DNA of 64,000 bases from Streptomyces sp. AM 4-1-1 (lineage in GTDB: Bacteria > Actinomycetota > Actinomycetes > Streptomycetales > Streptomycetaceae), in contig NZ_CP119145.1 in assembly GCF_029167625.1 (NCBI RefSeq), forward strand, positions 930,001 to 994,000, read 5' to 3'. The notes under the pieces were generated by a model. That model was given only the letters and a program-made list of their open reading frames with translations, was not told the origin of the DNA and ran no database searches. Below are positions 34,603 through 42,858 of the stretch, in pieces (the first letter of the stretch is position 1; each line of letters begins with the position of its first letter). Made by a program: the position numbers and the translations under genes.

Positions 34603-35832
34603 TCAGGCCAGATAGGCCGGCGCACCGACGGGCAGGACGAATCGGAACTCCGCGCCGCCGCCGGGGCCGCGGCCGACGGTGATGGTGCCGCCGTGGGCCT
34701 CGACGATGCCCTTGACGATGTAGAGGCCCAGGCCGGTGCCGCCGCGCTTGCTGCCCCGCCAGAAGCGGGTGAAGACGCGGCTCATCGACTCCTCGGGGAT
34801 GCCGGGGCCCTCGTCGCTCACGGTGACGGCCGTCCCTTCCTCGTCGCTCCTGCCCGGTACGGGGGCGGGTGCGATCTCAATGGTGACGGTTCCCTCGCCG
34901 TGCCGCACCGCGTTTTCCAGGAGGTTGCCGAGGATCTGGTCGACCTTGTCGGGGTCGGCCCACAGATCGGGCAGCGGCTGCCGGATGCGGACGAGGAAGC
35001 GGTCGGGCGCCTGGCCGTTCGCGGTGAGGGCCTGGATGTGGCGCTCGACGGCGGCGGACACGTCCACGGGCTGGCGGCGCAGCTCCAGCCGCCCGGTGTC
35101 GATCCGGGAGATGTCGAGGAGTTCGGCGATGAGCCGGGTGACGCGGTTGGCGTCGGCGTGGACCGTCTCCAGCATCAATCGCTTCTGGGGGTCGGTGAAG
35201 CGTTCCCATTTGGCGAGCAGGGTCGCCGTGAAGCCCTTGACCGAGGTCAGCGGGGAGCGCAGCTCGTGGGCGACGGTCGCGATGAGTTCGGCGTGGCTGC
35301 GTTCGGTGCGGCGGCGGGCCTCGGTGCCGCGCAGCGAGACCACCACCCGGCGGACCGGGCCGGTCGGGGACTCGCGTACGTACCGGGCGGAGACCAGGAC
35401 CTCGCGGCCCCCGGGGAGCAGCAGGTTCCGCTCGGGCTGGCCGACCCGGGTGGCGAGACCGCCGTACGGATCGGTCAGTGTCCACCAGCGGCGGCCCTTG
35501 AGGTCCTCCAGCGGCAGGGCGTGTTCCAGGGTGCTGCCGATCGCGGCGGCTCCGGGGACGGCGGTGATCCGCGTGGCGGCGGAGTTGAAGCAGACGATCC
35601 GGCCGGTCTCGTCGGCGACGACGAGACCGTCGGGCAGATCGTCGGGGTCGATGTCCGGTGCGCCGCCGATACCGCCGCCGATGCCGCCGGCCGCGCCCGG
35701 CCCCTGTGACGGCCGGGGCGCCGGGCGGATGTCACCGTCCGGGCCCGCCGGTCCTGTGGTCCCGTCGCGCACGACGGCCGTGCGTGTCTCTCGCGGCCTG
35801 CTCATGCCGACAGCCATCTCCCCGTACCCCAC
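34603..35832 (-). CDS. orphan PAS-sensor histidine kinase
   Basis: The protein is 409 aa from the GTG at 35832; the ATG codons at residues 6 and 10 are equally plausible starts. There is no membrane segment, so it is a cytosolic kinase. A Gly/Pro-rich N-terminal tail leads into a PAS domain (about 65-170, DGLVVADETGRIVCFNSAA), an HisKA dimerisation domain with the phosphorylated His in VAHELRSPLTS (about 195-255), and a HATPase domain with the N box LENAVRHG and G boxes DEGPGIPEE and GGTGLGLYIVKG. No response regulator gene is adjacent, as also in other Streptomyces, where this orphan kinase keeps its place beside pheST. Signal and partner are unknown. Confidence 0.9.
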   Translation of the reverse strand: MGYGEMAVGMSRPRETRTAVVRDGTTGPAGPDGDIRPAPRPSQGPGAAGGIGGGIGGAPDIDPDDLPDGLVVADETGRIVCFNSAATRITAVPGAAAIGSTLEHALPLEDLKGRRWWTLTDPYGGLATRVGQPERNLLLPGGREVLVSARYVRESPTGPVRRVVVSLRGTEARRRTERSHAELIATVAHELRSPLTSVKGFTATLLAKWERFTDPQKRLMLETVHADANRVTRLIAELLDISRIDTGRLELRRQPVDVSAAVERHIQALTANGQAPDRFLVRIRQPLPDLWADPDKVDQILGNLLENAVRHGEGTVTIEIAPAPVPGRSDEEGTAVTVSDEGPGIPEESMSRVFTRFWRGSKRGGTGLGLYIVKGIVEAHGGTITVGRGPGGGAEFRFVLPVGAPAYLA

Positions 35833-36207
35833 CTCTCGAACCGGTGCAGTGGGCCCCCGAGTTCGTCACCCTACTAGCCGTCGGTGACGGAACGACACCC
35901 TGTGGGGGCGCACTGCGATGACGCGCTGGTCGGCGGGGTACGGCGATGGCCGGGATCGTTCGGTGGCGGCCCCGTCGTGCCCGGCGGCGAGGGCGCCCGG
36001 GAGGAGCGCGGAGGGCCAGGATGGCCGGTGGTGGCGGTACGTTCCCCGGCGGACCCGGCGGCATCGGCAGGACCGGGGCGAAGGCGACGGGGAGTTTTCG
36101 CCCGAGGGCGCGACGGCAGGTCGAGCCGTTCCCCGAGGGGATCGGCGGACGTCGTGGTTCTGGCCGAAAACGGCCGTTCGGCAAGCCGGGCGGAGGCGTT
36201 GGGCGGA
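35833..36207. other. 375-bp gap between kinase and rRNA methyltransferase genes
   Basis: This is a very GC-rich region (Arg/Gly/Pro-coding in all frames) with no convincing gene. It must contain the kinase promoter and the end of the TrmH transcript, but neither a promoter nor a clear terminator could be named. Confidence 0.5.
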
Positions 36208-37047
36208 TCAGGTGGTGCGCCGGGGGCGCTGGGCCCGCGCGGAGGCGTAGAGGCAGACGGCGGCGGCGGTGGCGAGGTTCAGGCTCTCCGCCCTGCCGTG
36301 GATCGGCACCCTGACGACGGCGTCGGCCAGCGCCCGGGTCTCCTCCGGCAGTCCCCACGCCTCGTTGCCGAAGATCCACGCGGTGGGGCCGCCCATGGTG
36401 CCCGCGTCCAGCTCGTCGTCGAGGTCGTCGTGGCCCGCGCCGTCGGCGGCGAGGATACGGACTCCGGCGTCCCGCAGTCCCCGTACCGCCTCTTCGACCG
36501 GTACGCCGACGGCGACCGGCAGATGGAAGAGCGAACCGACGGACGCGCGGACCGACTTGGGGTTGTACAGATCCACGGAGGCGTCGGTGAGGACGACCGC
36601 GTCGGCGCCCGCCGCGTCGGCGCAGCGCAGCACGGTGCCGGCGTTCCCGGGGTCGCGGACGTGGGCCAGGACCGCGACGAGGGTGGGTCCGGCCGCGAGG
36701 ACGCGCTCGAACGGCGAGTCCAGGAAGCGGCAGACACCGATCAGGCCCTGCGGGGTGACCGTCTGCGACACGTCCGCGAGCACGTCACCGTCCGCGAGGT
36801 GCACCCGGGCGCCCGCGGCGTGGGCGGCGGCGACGATGTCGGCGTACCGCTCGGCGGCCTCGACGGTGGCGAAGAGCTCGGTCAGCGTCGATTCCCCGTC
36901 GTCGCCCCGGTGTACGGCGGCCTCACGCACGGCCTGCGGCCCCTCGGCGATGAACCGGCGCTCCTTGCCGCGGAAGTTGCGCCTGGCCAGCCGTCGGGCG
37001 GCGGCGACGCGCGGTGATCGCGGGGAGATCAGTTCGGGGGTGCCCAT
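36208..37047 (-). CDS. SpoU/TrmH-family RNA 2'-O-methyltransferase
   Basis: The 279-aa protein has an N-terminal RNA-binding substrate domain (residues 1-110, RNFRGKERRFIAEGPQAV) and the SPOUT catalytic domain. The three family motifs are HVRDPGNAGTVLRCADAAG, IFGNEAWGLP and VPIHGRAESLNLATAAA, giving the trefoil knot that binds S-adenosylmethionine. It methylates a ribose in tRNA or rRNA; its place behind rplT favours 23S rRNA, but the site cannot be read from the sequence. It lies 109 bp downstream of rplT on the same strand, beyond a hairpin. Confidence 0.93.
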   Translation of the reverse strand: MGTPELISPRSPRVAAARRLARRNFRGKERRFIAEGPQAVREAAVHRGDDGESTLTELFATVEAAERYADIVAAAHAAGARVHLADGDVLADVSQTVTPQGLIGVCRFLDSPFERVLAAGPTLVAVLAHVRDPGNAGTVLRCADAAGADAVVLTDASVDLYNPKSVRASVGSLFHLPVAVGVPVEEAVRGLRDAGVRILAADGAGHDDLDDELDAGTMGGPTAWIFGNEAWGLPEETRALADAVVRVPIHGRAESLNLATAAAVCLYASARAQRPRRTT

Positions 37048-37092
37048 GGTCGGCGGCGAGCCTCTCTACGTACGGAACAGGTCGTGCAACGC

Positions 37093-37129
37093 ACCGGACC
37101 CGCAGACGACGAGCGGCTGCGGGTCCGGT
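37093..37129. terminator. terminator after rplT
   Basis: ACCGGACCCGCAG (37093-37105) and CTGCGGGTCCGGT (37117-37129) form a perfect 13-bp stem with an 11-base loop, 27 bp past the rplT stop. It ends or attenuates the infC-rpmI-rplT transcript before the methyltransferase gene. Confidence 0.8.
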
Positions 37130-37155
37130 TCGGGAACCGAGAAGGACTGCCTGGA

Positions 37156-37539
37156 TCAGGCGGCCTTCGGGGCGTTGACGTCGCTCGGGAGGGCCTTCTG
37201 CGCGACCTCGACGAGGGCGGCGAACGCGTTGGCGTCGTTGACCGCGAGCTCGGCCAGGATCTTGCGGTCCACCTCGATGTTGGCGGCCTTCAGACCCTGG
37301 ATGAGGCGGTTGTACGTCATGCCGTTCTGGCGGGCAGCGGCGTTGATGCGCTGAATCCACAGCTGACGGAAGTCGCCCTTGCGCTTCTTGCGGTCGTTGT
37401 AGTTGTAGACGAGGGAGTGGGTGACCTGCTCCTTCGCCTTGCGGTACAGGCGGGAGCGCTGGCCCCGGTAACCGCTGGCCTGCTCGAGGATTGCCCGGCG
37501 CTTCTTGTGGGCGTTGACTGCCCGCTTGACGCGTGCCAC
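37156..37539 (-). CDS. rplT: 50S ribosomal protein L20
   Basis: The 127-aa protein ([17 protein letters not shown]) is the standard L20, with the basic N-terminal extension ([22 protein letters not shown]) that threads into 23S rRNA early in 50S assembly and a globular C-terminal part ([19 protein letters not shown]). In other bacteria L20 also represses its own operon by binding the leader mRNA. It is the last gene of infC-rpmI-rplT, 105 bp after rpmI. Confidence 0.98.
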   Translation of the reverse strand: MARVKRAVNAHKKRRAILEQASGYRGQRSRLYRKAKEQVTHSLVYNYNDRKKRKGDFRQLWIQRINAAARQNGMTYNRLIQGLKAANIEVDRKILAELAVNDANAFAALVEVAQKALPSDVNAPKAA

Positions 37540-37644
37540 TTGTTAACTCCTTGTAGCGGGGCCGTGGTCGTACTCACACGGCCCGGAAACGAATCGGTCC
37601 CGGTCTGGTCGAGGTCGCGGCCCCTGGACTCCAGGGGCGCGGCC

Positions 37645-37839
37645 TCACTTGCCGAGAAGCTTCTTGATCTTCTTGGCGTCGGCCGGAGCCACGACGACCG
37701 TGCCGGTCAGCGAGCGGGTCTTCTTGGACGACTTGTGCTCGAGCAGGTGGCGCTTGCCGGCACGCTCACGGAGCACCTTGCCGGAGCCGGTGATCTTGAA
37801 GCGCTTGCTGGCACCGCTGTGCGTCTTGTTCTTCGGCAT
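37645..37839 (-). CDS. rpmI: 50S ribosomal protein L35
   Basis: This 64-aa very basic protein ([20 protein letters not shown]) is full-length L35 with the family N-terminus [13 protein letters not shown] and C-terminal KKIKKLLGK. It is a late-assembly 50S protein contacting 23S rRNA. It lies between infC and rplT, the universal order of this operon. Confidence 0.98.
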   Translation of the reverse strand: MPKNKTHSGASKRFKITGSGKVLRERAGKRHLLEHKSSKKTRSLTGTVVVAPADAKKIKKLLGK

Positions 37840-37962
37840 CGCGCCGTTCTCTCCTCGTCAGTGGCGTCCCTCACGGTGCGGGCACCGGACCACAGGGGCG
37901 TCAGATCTTCGTGGGAATCCCGGGGTGGGACCCGGGGGCGCCTGGATGGCGGCCCCCGGAGG

Positions 37963-38625
37963 TCACGCCTCGGAAGGTGTTTCGCCCGGAGCCTCGGCGG
38001 CTTCGGCCGGAGCCTCGGCGGCCTGGCCCGCGGACTGGTCGTCGTGGGCGTTGCCCTGACGCTCGGCCTTGCGGGCGGCCTGGGCCTCGCGGGCCTCGGC
38101 CATGGCTTCGGTCTTCTTCTTGTGCGGGCCAAGAACCATGATCATGTTCCGGCCGTCCTGCTTCGGGTTGGACTCGATGAAGCCGAGATCCTCGACGTCC
38201 GAAGCGAGACGCTGGAGCAGTCGGAAACCCAGCTCGGGGCGGGACTGCTCACGACCACGGAACATGATCGTGATCTTGACCTTGTCACCCTGCTTGAGGA
38301 ACCGGACGACGTGACCCTTCTTGGTGTCGTAGTCGTGCGGGTCGATCTTCGGCCGGAGCTTCATTTCCTTGATGACCGTGTGCGCCTGGTTCTTGCGCGC
38401 CTCACGGGCCTTCATGGCCGACTCGTACTTGAACTTCCCGTAGTCCATGAGCTTGCACACGGGCGGACGGGCTGTCGCCGCCACCTCGACCAGGTCGAGG
38501 TCGTACTCCTGTGCGAGTTCCAGGGCCTTGGCAAGCGGAACGATCCCGACCTGCTCGCCGCTGGGACCGACAAGTCGGACCTCGGGAACGCGAATCCGGT
38601 CGTTGATGCGGGGCTCGGCGCTGAT
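37963..38625 (-). CDS. infC: translation initiation factor IF-3, apparent AUC start
   Basis: The conserved IF-3 sequence begins [18 protein letters not shown]. The first conserved codon is ATC at 38623-38625, four bases after a perfect AGGAGG (38630-38635 on the minus strand). The next in-frame upstream starts would put the ribosome site inside the coding region and add unconserved residues, so AUC is the probable start (220 aa; Met is inserted). IF-3 blocks premature 50S joining and rejects non-AUG starts, so an abnormal start codon gives autocontrol, as with AUU in E. coli infC. Both IF-3 domains are present, plus an acidic Ala/Glu-rich C-terminal tail (about 175-220) typical of actinobacteria. 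Confidence 0.95.
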   Translation of the reverse strand: MSAEPRINDRIRVPEVRLVGPSGEQVGIVPLAKALELAQEYDLDLVEVAATARPPVCKLMDYGKFKYESAMKAREARKNQAHTVIKEMKLRPKIDPHDYDTKKGHVVRFLKQGDKVKITIMFRGREQSRPELGFRLLQRLASDVEDLGFIESNPKQDGRNMIMVLGPHKKKTEAMAEAREAQAARKAERQGNAHDDQSAGQAAEAPAEAAEAPGETPSEA

Positions 38626-38707
38626 GGATCCTCCTCGGTAGCACCACGCGGCCGCCTGGCGGACAGCCACGTAACGTCTGTTTCGTCGACCAACCGCTCC
38701 GGAACGG

Positions 38708-38738
38708 AAAAACGCCCCGGACGGGACACAGGCGGGGC
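38708..38738 (-). terminator. leader attenuator of infC operon
   Basis: On the minus strand GCCCCG (38733-38738) and CGGGGC (38714-38719) pair around a 13-base loop and are followed by GTTTTT (38708-38713), a rho-independent terminator about 85 bases upstream of the infC start. It may be conditionally folded, giving premature termination that is relieved when IF-3 or L20 is scarce. The mechanism is inference. Confidence 0.65.
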
Positions 38739-38920
38739 TCCAGGAACTACCGGAACACCGCCACGGTCAACCGCGGGGCGCATCGGGCGGCTCCATCGTC
38801 CGTACGGAACGATGGGCGCCACCTGACCGGTGACCCGCCGTCCCAGGGGGACGGTCAGGTGGGAGATCGGAGCCTCCACTTGTGGGCCGGGCACATAGCT
38901 GCCCAGCCGGTCGTTGTTAC

Positions 38921-38951
38921 AGGTTAACACCCCCGCGGACACAGCCGCCAA
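38921..38951 (-). promoter_or_regulatory. possible infC operon promoter
   Basis: On the minus strand TTGGCG (38946-38951) lies 19 bp before TAACCT (38921-38926), the best -35/-10 match in the leader. The 3' part, GTTA-ACCTG-TAAC, is also an inverted repeat. Confidence 0.35.
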
Positions 38952-39070
38952 TCCGACGGCGCGACGGCCCCCGCCGGGCCACGGTCCGCCCTCGGGCGTC
39001 TTCCGGGCCCGCACCGGTCCGGCCGGACTCCCGTGAACGGGCCTCACCTGCTGGGCCTATCGTGTGGGGC

Positions 39071-39430
39071 ATGAGTGACGCGACCCCCGGTGGTTCCCCC
39101 GGCTTCGACGAAATGGCCCGTGACATCGCGGAGGTGCCCGCGGTCGAGGTGATCGTGACGGTCGCGGTCAATCTGATGAGCGCGGCGGCGGTGAAGCTCG
39201 GCCTGACCGACGACGGCGACGAGCACAAGGACCTCGACGAGGCCCGCAAGCTGGTGCACGCGCTGGCGGGACTGCTGGACGCGAGCACCACGGAGATCAG
39301 CACGTTCCACGCGTCGCCGTTGCGCGACGGGCTGAAGTCCCTCCAGCTGGCGTTCCGCGAGGCGTCGCTCGTACCGGACGAACCCGGCCAGGGCCCCGGC
39401 GAGAAGTACACGGGACCGGTCTACGGCTGA
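39071..39430 (+). CDS. DUF1844 protein
   Basis: The 119-aa protein starts at the ATG at 39071 (MSDATPGGSPGFDEMARDI). A possible -10 TATCGT ends seven bases upstream, so the mRNA may be leaderless. The DUF1844 helical core (VIVTVAVNLMSAAAVKLGL, DLDEARKLVHALAGLLDAS) is complete. The family sits divergently from infC throughout the actinobacteria and has no established function; the acidic C-terminal tail ends EKYTGPVYG. No signal peptide is seen. Confidence 0.85.
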   Translation: MSDATPGGSPGFDEMARDIAEVPAVEVIVTVAVNLMSAAAVKLGLTDDGDEHKDLDEARKLVHALAGLLDASTTEISTFHASPLRDGLKSLQLAFREASLVPDEPGQGPGEKYTGPVYG

Positions 39431-39545
39431 TCCCCGCCCCCTCACTCCGTACCCGCTCACGAGCCCGTCGCCCTTCGGGGCGGCGGGCTCGTTCCGTGCC
39501 CGGGGGCCGGGGACGCGGTGGGGGCGGCGGCAGCGGCCTTGGCGG

Positions 39546-40274
39546 TCAGCGGGTGAACAGGGGCTCGCCCGGGGCGGTGGCCTCGGCGGGCAGCAGCGCC
39601 AGGTCGAGCCCGCGCACCAGTCTGGCCCGCAGGACCTCACTGCCCGCGAGCGCTTCGGCGACCCGGCGGGCGGCTTCGGCGGGTGCCGCGTCCGGGGCGA
39701 GGACCAGGGCGAGGGTGCCGTCCGCCCGTCCGGGGCCGAGGTGGGCGCGGAGCACGGTGGGTTCGGCGGCGACCGCCTCCCGTACCGCGGAGGTGACGGC
39801 GGGGTCGTCGAGCGGGTCGGCGCTGGTGCGGCCCTCGGCGAGGGCGCGCAGCGCGGAGCCGGTCAGCTCGAAGGCCACGGGGCCCGCGAGGTCCAGTACG
39901 ACGGTGTCCGCCTTCTCGTGCGCGGCGGCCTGGAGCGCCTGGCGCAGGGGGACGGCGACGGGCCTGGCCCCCGGGTCCCAGCGGGCCAGCGCGGCGGTGG
40001 AGGTGAAGGCCGGCAGGGCACGGCGGTCACCGGCCTGGAGGGTGGGGACGGCCATGTCGCTGGTCTTCTCGCGGCGCAGCCCCCGCTCGTCCTCCTCCAC
40101 CTCACCGAGTACGGCGACGACGGGCACCAGCAGCCGGGCGCCGGCGAGGGCTTCGAGGACCGGGCCGACAGCGGTCCTGTCCTGCGCCCAGGCGGCGAGC
40201 GCCGAGGTCAGCGCCGGGTCGGCCGTGCCGTCGTCGTCGGAGAAACCGGGGTCCGGGATGTTCTTGAGCTCCAC
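39546..40274 (-). CDS. SseB-family protein
   Basis: The 242-aa protein runs from the GTG at 40272-40274 (MELKNIPDPGFSDDDG), where family similarity begins; the frame is open upstream but its composition changes there. Two SseB-like halves (about 20-120 and 120-240) contain LLVPVVAVLGEV and EAVAAEPTVLRAHLGPG. SseB proteins are small cytosolic proteins of unclear function, named after an E. coli serine-sensitivity gene. No strong ribosome site precedes the GTG. It is convergent with the DUF1844 gene and 22 bp downstream of the mycosin-like protease on the same strand. Confidence 0.8.
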   Translation of the reverse strand: MELKNIPDPGFSDDDGTADPALTSALAAWAQDRTAVGPVLEALAGARLLVPVVAVLGEVEEDERGLRREKTSDMAVPTLQAGDRRALPAFTSTAALARWDPGARPVAVPLRQALQAAAHEKADTVVLDLAGPVAFELTGSALRALAEGRTSADPLDDPAVTSAVREAVAAEPTVLRAHLGPGRADGTLALVLAPDAAPAEAARRVAEALAGSEVLRARLVRGLDLALLPAEATAPGEPLFTR

Positions 40275-40296
40275 GGGAGGAGCGTAGTGCCTGGCC

Positions 40297-41484
40297 TCAG
40301 CGGCGGCCCGGCCGGTTCCTGCCGCGCCACAGCACCACCGCCACGGCCAGCAGGACCACGCCGAGTCCGCCCGCCGCCGGGGCGAGCCGGTCGGCCGGGC
40401 CACCGCCCTCGTCGCCCGGGTCGGGGCCGGGGCCGAAGTAACTCCCGCGGTGGCCCGCCGTGACGTCGGCGGAGCCGTTGCGCCCCGCGGCCGGACGGAC
40501 GGCGTCGGCCGCCTCGATCGCCGCGGCCGGGTCGACGATCCCGTATCCCGTCGCGTCGTCACGGCCGTCGCCGGGGGCGGAGCGGGCGGTGTCCGCGAGG
40601 AGCCTCTTCACCTGGGCGGGCGTCAGGTCCGGGTGGGCCGCGCGGACGAGGGCGGCGGCGCCCGAGACGAACGCCGAGGCGGCGGAGGTGCCCCAGCCCT
40701 CGTAGTAGTCGCGGTCCGGGTCGGCGATGATGATGTCGACCCCGGGCGCGCTGACGGTGGCGTACCAGCCCCTGGTGGAGAAGTCGGCGTGGCCGCCGTA
40801 GCGGTCGACGGCCGCGACCGCGATCACTCCGGGATAGGCGGCGGGGTACGAGATGTGGTCGCCCTTGTCCCCGCTGTTGCCGGCCGAGGCGACCACGACG
40901 GCTCCCTTGGCCAGCGCGTACTGCACCGCGGCGTCCTCGCTCCGGTCCGGGTGGGCGGACTCGCTGTCGTCGCCGAGGGAGAGGTTGATGACGTCGGCCC
41001 CGTGGTCGGCGGCCCACCGGATGCCGTCCGCGAGGGCCGTACCGCGTGATTCGCGGGCCTTGGCACGGGCCGTGTCGGTGGATTCGAGGATCACCCGGAC
41101 CGGGAGGACCGTCGCCTCCGGCGCGATACCGAGTACGCCGTCGGCGTGCCCGGTGCCGTGTCCGTGGCCGGCGATGATCCCGGCCATGGCGGTGCCGTGC
41201 CGGGCCCAGGAGCGGTCGCCGCGCGCGGCGCCGAACCCGATCAGGTCCTTGCCGGGGAGCACCTGGCCCGCCAGGTCGGGGTGGCTGCCGTCGACTCCGG
41301 TGTCCAGGACGGCGACCGTGACGCCCTTGCCCTTGGTGGTGCGCCACGCCTGGTCGGTGTGGAGTGCTTCCAGACCCCACTGCTGCGCCCGGTTGGTGTC
41401 CGCGTGGGCCGAGAGCGGGGGCAGGACGGTGAACGCGGTGGCCGCGCAGGCCGCGAGCACGAGGTGGCGGTGGTGTCGTTTCAT
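40297..41484 (-). CDS. mycosin-like secreted subtilisin protease
   Basis: The 395-aa protein starts at the ATG at 41482-41484 (MKRHHRHLVLAACAATAF), with a signal peptide cleaved near SAHA (about residue 27). The S8 catalytic triad is complete: Asp in VAVLDTGVDGSHPDL, His in RHGTAMAGIIAGHG, Ser in GTSAASAFVSG. A C-terminal membrane anchor (GLGVVLLAVAVVLW) with a basic tail fits the mycosins of type VII secretion systems. No EccB/C/D/E or ESX gene is present in this window, so any link to secretion is indirect. Its start overlaps the stop of the upstream membrane protein (ATGA), so the two are made together. Confidence 0.9.
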   Translation of the reverse strand: MKRHHRHLVLAACAATAFTVLPPLSAHADTNRAQQWGLEALHTDQAWRTTKGKGVTVAVLDTGVDGSHPDLAGQVLPGKDLIGFGAARGDRSWARHGTAMAGIIAGHGHGTGHADGVLGIAPEATVLPVRVILESTDTARAKARESRGTALADGIRWAADHGADVINLSLGDDSESAHPDRSEDAAVQYALAKGAVVVASAGNSGDKGDHISYPAAYPGVIAVAAVDRYGGHADFSTRGWYATVSAPGVDIIIADPDRDYYEGWGTSAASAFVSGAAALVRAAHPDLTPAQVKRLLADTARSAPGDGRDDATGYGIVDPAAAIEAADAVRPAAGRNGSADVTAGHRGSYFGPGPDPGDEGGGPADRLAPAAGGLGVVLLAVAVVLWRGRNRPGRR

Positions 41485-42674
41485 CGCGGCTTCTCCGTGA
41501 GTCCGGCCACGGTTCCGCGCAGTCCGCGCTCGACTCGGTCGGCGATGCCCTTGGCCTCGTGGCCGAGTCCCGCCTGGGCGGGCGCCGTCGTCGCGCCCGC
41601 GGCCATGGCGTCGGCGACGGACTGCGGACCGGTGACCTCGCGGCCGTCCGCGAAACCGGAGACGGCGAACACGACGACCGGTACGTCGGTGAGCACGTGG
41701 ACCGTCCAGCTGGCGCGCTGCCGGTCGCCGAACGAGGCGGCGGGGGTGCCTTCGACGGCGTACGCCCGGGGCATCAGATCGGAGCGCCGGTCGAGGTGCT
41801 GCTCGGTGAAGCGGGTGTTCAGCGCGCGCATCCCGTCGCTGTCGGCCTCGGTGAAGATCAGCCCGACGGTGGTGACGGCGCTGGTGGTGGCGTCGGTGTA
41901 GGTGGCGCGCACCAGGCGCAGGCAGCCGACCGGACCCAGCGTCCTGAGCAGCAACGGATCGAGTGCGGGGGCGCAGTCGCCGTCCGGGGCGACGGCGACG
42001 CGGGTCCACATCCGGTCGGCCCCGCCGGGGCCCGCCCCGTCGCCCTTGAGCGTGCGGGGGAAGAGGGTGTCGACCGGGACGTTGTGCCAGAGGGCACCGC
42101 CGGTGGTGTACGTCGTACGGGCGCCGGGCTCGGCGGAGGAGTCGCCGGTGAGCCAGCTGCCGGTGACCGCGCCGCCGATCAGGCCGAGACCGAGCACGAC
42201 GCAGACCGCGGCGGCCACGGCGCGTGGGGAGCGGCGGCCTCGGACGGGACGCAGCCGGGTGGTGGTCTCCATGGGCGTCTCGTCGGGCACGTACCCGGGC
42301 GGGGCGTACCCGCCGTCGGGCACCGGGGCCGGTGGCGTGCCGGTGCCCGGCCGCGAGGGGGCACCGGTACCGGCCGCTCCGCGCAGGGTCATGGCGGGGG
42401 GCGGGGGCCCCGGCGAGGACGGCGGGAGCAGCGGCGGCGGGGACGCGGGCGCGGGGGGTGCGAGGGGTGCGGCCCTCTCCGGACGCACCGCGGGTGGCGC
42501 GTCCCTCCGCGAAGGAGCGGGAGGTGCCGGGGGCGCCGTCGCGGCGGCGGGTGGGACGTGCGTCGGGGTGGGCGGGGGCGTCCGGGAGGCGGGTGCCGGG
42601 GCGGGCGGTACGGCCGGGGGTGGCGGGGTGGCGGGGCGCGGTGGAACAGCGCCGCGTCGCGCTTCGGTACTCAT
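41481..42674 (-). CDS. proline-rich single-pass membrane protein, mycosin partner
   Basis: This 397-aa protein (MSTEARRGAVPPRPATPP) has residues 1-145 that are extremely Pro/Ala-rich and presumably cytosolic and disordered. A membrane segment follows at about 152-172 (AVAAAVCVVLGLGLIGGAV), then an extracytoplasmic folded domain of about 220 residues (TEADSDGMRALNTRFTEQH, WTVHVLTDVPVVVFAVSGF). It has no enzymatic motif and I do not recognise its family. Translational coupling to the protease (overlapping ATGA) suggests a shared membrane complex or a substrate of the protease. Confidence 0.75.
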   Translation of the reverse strand: MSTEARRGAVPPRPATPPPPAVPPAPAPASRTPPPTPTHVPPAAATAPPAPPAPSRRDAPPAVRPERAAPLAPPAPASPPPLLPPSSPGPPPPAMTLRGAAGTGAPSRPGTGTPPAPVPDGGYAPPGYVPDETPMETTTRLRPVRGRRSPRAVAAAVCVVLGLGLIGGAVTGSWLTGDSSAEPGARTTYTTGGALWHNVPVDTLFPRTLKGDGAGPGGADRMWTRVAVAPDGDCAPALDPLLLRTLGPVGCLRLVRATYTDATTSAVTTVGLIFTEADSDGMRALNTRFTEQHLDRRSDLMPRAYAVEGTPAASFGDRQRASWTVHVLTDVPVVVFAVSGFADGREVTGPQSVADAMAAGATTAPAQAGLGHEAKGIADRVERGLRGTVAGLTEKPR

Positions 42675-42858
42675 CCGCCCCCCTGGTCCACACCCTCGTC
42701 CGTCTGCGGATCACCGTCACAGACAGGCCCGTTGGCCACCGCGTGCCCGTCACTCTACGGGCTGGTGCGCGGCTGGTGGGAACGGAACACCGGCCCCCGT
42801 GCGATCTGCGCGGATCATCCCCCTACCCAGCGGTAGGACGGTCTGGCAAGCTGCCGAC

